Source of the DNA: Epiperipatus broadwayi
Taxonomy: Eukaryota; Onychophora; Udeonychophora; Euonychophora; Peripatidae
NCBI GenBank assembly: GCA_028023455.1
Contig: JAQFVV010000456.1
Location: 188,001 to 252,000, forward strand
DNA: 64,000 nucleotides
Direction of reading: 5' to 3'
Notes under the pieces: generated by a model
The model's input: the letters and a program-made list of their open reading frames with translations, nothing else
Told to the model about the DNA's origin: nothing
The model's database searches: none
Made by a program: the position numbers and the translations under genes
Shown: one piece after another, positions 58,201 through 64,000 of the stretch
Layout of the letters: each line of letters starts with the position of its first letter
Numbering within the stretch: position 1 is the first letter of the stretch

Positions 58201-61200
58201 TGTAACCCACTCACGTACATTATATGAGCAAATGCCCAGGGCACCAGTTCTATTAATGAATAGAACGATTTATCATTTTATCCGATTCATAATTAATGCT
58301 GAGACTCTTTTACTTATGTTTATCTTATAGCTTCGCTCAGTGGGGAGGTTACAGAAAGTTCATAACATATAGAATATAAATAAATGAAGCAAGAAATACT
58401 ATAAACTATCAAATAAAATATAAACCTTATTTATTAATTAACCATATGATAAAGGCTAGCAGAGTTTTATTTATTCCATCTAACAAAATATAATTTCAAT
58501 TTCGTCTCTTCCATCATTCAGTCACACTCCATATTAGCTCAACATAACTCTGACAGAATAGAAAAGCATAACACTAAATAACTCTATTGTTCAGCACATC
58601 TTAATCTAAATAGGTGAATTAATGTTCCTCTAGGAATATAAAATCAGATCTCAGGGAATCTATAACACAGTTAGACTAAAGAACTTATTAGCCAGTAATT
58701 TATAACTCTAAATTATAACAAAATGTAATGAAATAAATTGAATAATGTTTTACTGGGCTAGCAATTAGATAATGAAGGAGATAGAGTATTTTTTAATCTC
58801 ACATCATCATCCAAATAATACTTTAACTAGGCCCCTTGTCATAAGTCTATCAAGTAGTAAATATTTTATGTAATGTCTGGATCAAGGAAACAATATTATC
58901 AGACCTCAGCATATTTAATATTACAGCCATAAAATAATATACTTATTTTTGTAATAGATATATGAAATGTGGAGATGTGGAAACTAGAATACGAAAGCAC
59001 ACAAGAACAACTCAAACACAGTTTTTTTTAATAAATAAACAAATCATTTATTTAAACTCAAGATTTAAATTTAAAGCAATCAATTTACAATAAGTTTATT
59101 TGTCCCAATCTTTAGATCTACACCTAAATCCATAAACACAAGTTTGGGATTATCCCTCTGACATGTTACATCGTTTATGAGCCACACACTTAGGAACGCA
59201 AATTAACAAGCAAATAAGACTTGAATATTCTAACTTTGAATATCCGAGCTATTTAAACTTTTCCATATGCAATACTAAATAAATAATATTTTATACTATG
59301 GGCACAATATACACTTTTGAGAGATTATATTATCAATTGTGGGAATAAAACAAATTAATACATTTGACTATCAAGAGAGCAGCTTTCAATAACTTCATTA
59401 GATGACCATTTTTAAGTAACTACTTTTTACACATAGCAACAAAATCATACTCATTCTGATGATTTGAAGATTTCTAACACGTGGCAAATTAATATGATAT
59501 GTTTTAAAGCATTTATTTCCTGTTTTAAGTTTAACAATATTATATTTTATATACGCGATATTATTTACATTACGCGTGTGTATCATACCTTAAGCAATAA
59601 TAAAAGAAAACAATATTTTCTACACATTATCAATTTATACAGGAATTATTAAATAATTATTTAATTTCGGACAATGTCATAGACCAATCAACAAATAGAA
59701 CATTATATCCATTCTAATATTCAATAAAGAATTTAAATTAACTATTGATCCGACCACTGACTGAATTACACAGAGCTACATTTTTATGATAATACAAATT
59801 AGACGTTCAAGAGAAATCCATGCACATGAGGAGCAAATAAACTATATAACTAATACTTCAACAACAACTTATTTAAATCTGAAATACACTATTGGTGTGG
59901 AACTTGTCTCAACACCAGAACTATAAGAGAACATCACTTAACTTCATAAATATCATTTCATAATACGTATGTATACAATCTAAAATAGGCTCCACTCATG
60001 GCAAAATACTTAAAATATACTAAGGGGGAAAATCTCATCCCTACAGACATAGAATGTATCAAGAATAATTTACTTTCCAACAGCTCCTCTACGTATCTAA
60101 CACTATATGCTGGTAGATAAATACGTACAGATAAATCATTCATTTCTTCAATTCTTTTAAAATACGACAACTTCCGAAATTTATATAAAGAAATAACCAT
60201 AAAATTAAATACTTTATTACTTAAATAAAATAATTGCACAAGACCAACACACATATGCATAAATGAGAGTATGAAAAACAATTCTAAGTTATATAATATG
60301 CAAAGGTTACAATGAATAAATGATAGATTAACCCTTAAACCGCTAATTATATTATTGGTTGTATGAGGTAAAAATCAAATCTTTTAATTGGCCAACTCAC
60401 AAACTGAAGACAAAGCCTATTGTTAAAACATATTCACCTATAATATTAAATTCAACTCAGATACGTTTATAAAAAGTATATTACTAATTTTTCAGGTTAT
60501 GAAAGAGAATGAAAGTTCTTTCAAAAATAAATTGCTATTTATTTATTATAAAATATATTCAATTTTAGCAAATATAAAGCGAATGTCTAAACAAAAAAGT
60601 GCTGACGCAAACGCTTTTTTTCAATTTTACGTTCTGGAAAAGTAAAGATTTCTTTTTGCTAAATCTTAAATATTTTTACTAAAATCTTCAATATTTTTCG
60701 AAAATAATTTTGTTTTTTTGGTATATTTTTTAAAAAACTAGTTTAATTTCTCAAATTATATTTTTTTAATACTTAAATTGCATTCGAAATGAAAATCTCA
60801 GCGTTTTTCTTTATTTTCTTTGATCAGGCGGTTTCTTTGTTCTTTCCAGCCAATCAGAAAGTCTTTTTCGGCTGAGAGCGGCTGACAGCGAATCACTAAC
60901 AAGGTTCTTTCTTTGTTTAGTTTAAAATGCAGTTTTTTTGATTTTTTACTTGTAAAATAATTTGGAAGAGGGCACCATCTTACAGAACTTTTAAAAACCT
61001 AATCAATACCTGTCAAACGAATATTTTAGCATAAGAACTAGCAGAGTTAGAATGACATCAGATGTCGACAAGAAGCCTAGTAAGAGGCAGTTTATGGATT
61101 AAAATACAAACTTTTAGCTTAAATTAGACTTTCAATTGTTCCAAATTTAAATAGTAATAATTATTATGAACAAGGTTTCTTTGCCATCTCTGATACGATA

Positions 61201-63395
61201 TTTCTTTCATATACTCACTACTTTGAAAGCCAAAATTCTCACTTTGAGATAGAGAAAAATGTATATAATAAACTAAATATCTCTCTTTAACAATATACCC
61301 AAAAATATACATATTTTATCTCCCTAAAGAAAACAAATCATATTCAAATAATAAAATTTACCAGCACACTCATAATTTGCAAGTACGCTCCTCCGTGACA
61401 ATCTGGAAGTTCATAAATAGCATAACCATATAAGCAAAATATAACAATAAATATGTCTATCTATCTATCATATACATCCATAATGACAATAAAAAAAAAT
61501 TAAAAGTCACTTATCCTTTGACTTAAAAGAAAAAGTTCACTTGTGAAGTTTCTTTTCCAAGTTTATTAAACGATATGAAGATAGATTCCAAAATGAGTGC
61601 ATGTTAGTAAAAATGTGAAACATAAAAATAAATTCTTGTAAGACAAAAACAGTTATAATTCAAATTCAATTGAATGACCTCCAATGTTCTTAGTGAAAGC
61701 TAATGGAGTTTACTTATATAACACGTAAGTACTAAATTTTTAAAAATGACAATAATATGAAAGATAGTTTCAGATATATTTATACTATAATAATTGTTGA
61801 ACACCTTCCATAGTAATTTTTAACTTAGCAATAGATTTTAATAGATTTCTTAGAGAGCATTTGTTTTTCCTATAATTTGTAAGCTAGCATATACATATTT
61901 AATTTTAGTCATTGTAAATTAATTGTTCATATAAAATTCATGATTTCTTAAGCAATAATATTTTGTTTTTTTTATAATACATACATCGAAGAGAACGGAA
62001 ATATCCAATACTAACGTCCTTGAATCTGACTTAAGCATACACACATTCAATAAATAGTAGGAATTAATTAATCCTTGGTAAGTCACTTATTATTTCTTTA
62101 ATAGAAAACATTTTAATTTTATAATCATCAATAAAAGACAAAGTTGTCATTCCTTAATGATTTAAAGTACAGCATAATAAAATACATGCATCCTGTTAAT
62201 TTTAATTTAACTTTTATGGAAGTAGAATATAAGTTTATCTGAAAACAAATCCTGTTAAATTGTTTTGCCTAAGTTTTCATAAAGTATTATAAAAGTCACA
62301 CAATTTAGTTAGCAGATTAGATAGTTCATGCACTTTAACTTTTTTCTTAATAATAATAATTACAAATAAATAAAGTAGCACAAATTTAATAATGTAGACA
62401 AACATTTTAGAATGAAAATAAATATGAGAGTGTTAATTTAAATGGAACTGATATACCTTCTTTATATTTTAGCCAGACATTCTAATTGAAGACTTCTTGA
62501 GAATTAGGATTTTCCTATGACTTTTTAAAATTTACTTTGGAGTTTTAAAATTAACTTGACTTCTGGAAGGGATATATACTTATTATAGGCAGAAATGAAC
62601 TAAAGCACTGGTTACACTAATAATAATGAACGAATTTTACTAGTGACTATTAGTTAAATAGATATCACTTCCTTCCATCAAAAGGTCATTTTTTCCTCTA
62701 AAGTTCAACTCCACCCTTTGCAGACAAGAGTTAATTAATATTCAAAAAATCTTTTCTTGAAAAAAAAAATCATTTTGATCTTCACAATTAAATCAAGTCA
62801 AATAAAACAAAAAAAAATAACTTTTTACAAACTTAAAACAAATGAGTATCAATTAGCTATTAAATAAAATGGTTGATAATATTATTTCAATTGTCAAATA
62901 ATTTATTAATCCAAATATCCATTAATTACTTAAGAAAATATATTTTTGCAAAATTATTAAAGATAATTACTGTAATTTAAATGTTTTATTGGAAGTGTAA
63001 TATTGTTTATTGTAATTAGAATATGAAATGAAATGAGATGATGATACATTCATTCACATATGCTGCTATATGAATATTAAATTATTCTAACTAAAACAAA
63101 CACCAACCCTATCTTATAAACAAATAAAACAACTTTGCATCAATCTAACTATTATAACAACACTTTCTGTAATAATACACCTCCCTTCCTTGCATTAAAC
63201 ACTTTGGCAATTATAATAATAACAATAGATGCTTGAAAAATTGCTAACCAAAATGCACAGTTGGCCCACATATAAGTCTTTGACTCGTTAATAGAAAAAA
63301 ATTTTAAATTTTAAGGTTATTTCATATTTTTTAGTACAATGCAGTTATTCACTACTGACACAATATAGTTTAATTACTTGTGCCCATTCAGAAGG

Positions 63396-63400
<5 letters not shown>
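58201..63400 (-). mobile_element. Large non-coding TGTRACC element, copy 2 (5.2 kb)
   Basis: This is the inverted partner of 42,384-46,898. It begins TGTAACC after (TA)n and ends GGTCACT before (TA)n, so the outermost base of the far end has changed from A to T. It is about 0.7 kb longer than copy 1, mostly between the points matching 43,130 and 44,665. That extra part includes a GC-richer island with a CCAATCAG box (60,800-61,080). Frames at 59,398-60,281 and 61,124-61,312 are low-complexity chance openings. Confidence 0.65.
60800..61080 (-). promoter_or_regulatory. GC-richer island with CCAAT-type box inside copy 2
   Basis: The plus strand shows ccaatcag near 60,851, ggctgagagcggctgacagc (a short internal repeat, gagcggctgacagcg) near 60,870 and gatgtcgacaagaagcc near 61,060. 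Compositionally it stands out from the surrounding element. A promoter or enhancer role for the element is a guess from the CCAAT box and position. Confidence 0.25.

Positions 63401-63442
<42 letters not shown>
63401..63442. repeat. (TA)n microsatellite
   Basis: A 42-bp pure TA tract at the end of large element copy 2. Confidence 0.95.
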
Positions 63443-63444
<2 letters not shown>

Positions 63445-63806
63445 TAAATTGTCACTAGCTAGGTAATTTATAAATGTAAATCATATAATAATCTATAGGT
63501 AAAAAGATATATTTTATCTTTCATTTTGACCTAAAATCTTAATATAAATGCACAATGCTGATTTTGTTTAAATAAATCCCATCAAAAAGACAACTTGCCT
63601 TGAAACTCATTATTATTTTTTAGATAATACACTATAAATTACCAATAACTAGATAATATGCAGATGTTATTCACATGATAACAGCCAATGTTTAAATAAA
63701 CTACATCTGTTCTCAAGGCAACCTCTTTAAGTAATGAATAGACTCTATCTTTAATCTATGTCTAATATCTTACTATAGACAAAAAATGCTATTACAAGTC
63801 ATAAAA
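63443..63806. other. AT-rich repeat fragment
   Basis: Contains ctcaaggcaacct near 63,713, also seen at 49,013 and 54,852. It is likely a piece of the same interspersed family as the 54.55-kb tandem array. Confidence 0.4.
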
Positions 63807-63808
63807 AC

Positions 63809-63970
63809 AGATTGAGATTTTATTTTCCTAGAAGTTTAAATAAACTCCATTAAACAGAGTTTAGTTTGAAAGTTGCAAAAATAAATATTTATTAATATAC
63901 TTTCAAAGTAGGTTATCTTTCCTGTTTAATAGAGTTTATTTAAACTTTTAGGAAAATAAAAATTTCAATT
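63809..63970. repeat. Inverted repeat, ~50-bp arms
   Basis: agattgagattttattttcc then aagtttaaataaact on the left matches the complement at 63,920-63,970. The inner part pairs again (tttgaaag with ctttcaaa). The aagtttaaataaact text also occurs in the 54.6-kb array, which links the two. Confidence 0.65.
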
Positions 63971-64000
63971 TTTATGTCTCAGTTTTCTTTGTGTATATTA

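Noticed and set aside
59958-60281. 107-codon minus-strand frame inside large element copy 2
   Set aside because: Low-complexity content and not kept open in the other copy (44.7-45.0 kb).

Overview
The window is non-coding, very AT-rich eukaryotic DNA (about three quarters A+T by eye). I find no rRNA, canonical tRNA, operon, bacterial promoter, CRISPR array or recognisable cellular exon. What can be recognised is a graveyard of transposable elements: a Ty3/Gypsy-like LTR element, Gypsy pol, RTE-type LINEs, Penelope-like elements, tRNA-derived SINEs, hAT-like and Mutator-like MITEs, several long foldbacks, minisatellites, and many (TA)n, (TG)n and trinucleotide tracts. RTE, Penelope and tRNA-SINE families together, with a tandem array carrying hammerhead-ribozyme motifs, point to an invertebrate animal. 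A lophotrochozoan (for example a mollusc) is my guess, not a demonstrated fact. Almost all short ORFs are chance openings in AT-rich DNA. The few with meaning are broken transposon genes.

Layout. 1-4.4 kb: AT-rich DNA ending in GGTTACA plus (AT)n, possibly a diverged copy of the large element described below. 4.4-6.3 kb: a SINE-like repeat and unassigned DNA. 6.35-7.83 kb: five ~375-bp units, three in one orientation and two in the other, carrying a type I hammerhead-like motif (a retrozyme-like array). 9.07-10.12 kb: a ~1 kb foldback. 12.9 kb: a young SINE with a perfect 14-bp target duplication. 16.3-17.1 kb: an inverted SINE pair. 17.7-22.9 kb: an LTR retrotransposon on the minus strand with ~1.7 kb LTRs, a gag remnant and no pol. 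24.9-26.5 kb: two hairpin elements, an RTE LINE fragment and a possible short LTR. 26.9-28.2 kb: minisatellites. 29.2-29.8 kb: a Penelope GIY-YIG endonuclease remnant. 34.0-35.0 kb: a Gypsy integrase remnant abutting a second RTE tail. 36.8-38.5 kb: nested foldbacks, including a ~500-bp Mutator-like MITE whose insertion site can be read from a related empty copy. 39.6 kb: a hAT-like MITE. 42.4-46.9 and 58.2-63.4 kb: two inverted, colinear copies of a 4.5-5.2 kb non-coding element with TGTRACC ends, both inserted in (TA)n. 47-57 kb: more foldbacks, SINE copies, tandem repeats and decayed retroelements.

How the parts act together: nothing here looks like a host pathway. The most interesting signal is the hammerhead array. 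Second is the number of hairpin-forming elements, at least nine foldbacks of 0.15-1.4 kb, plus the 4.5-5 kb inverted pair. If transcribed, these could make abundant double-stranded RNA. All homology statements come from reading the sequence by eye; no search was run.
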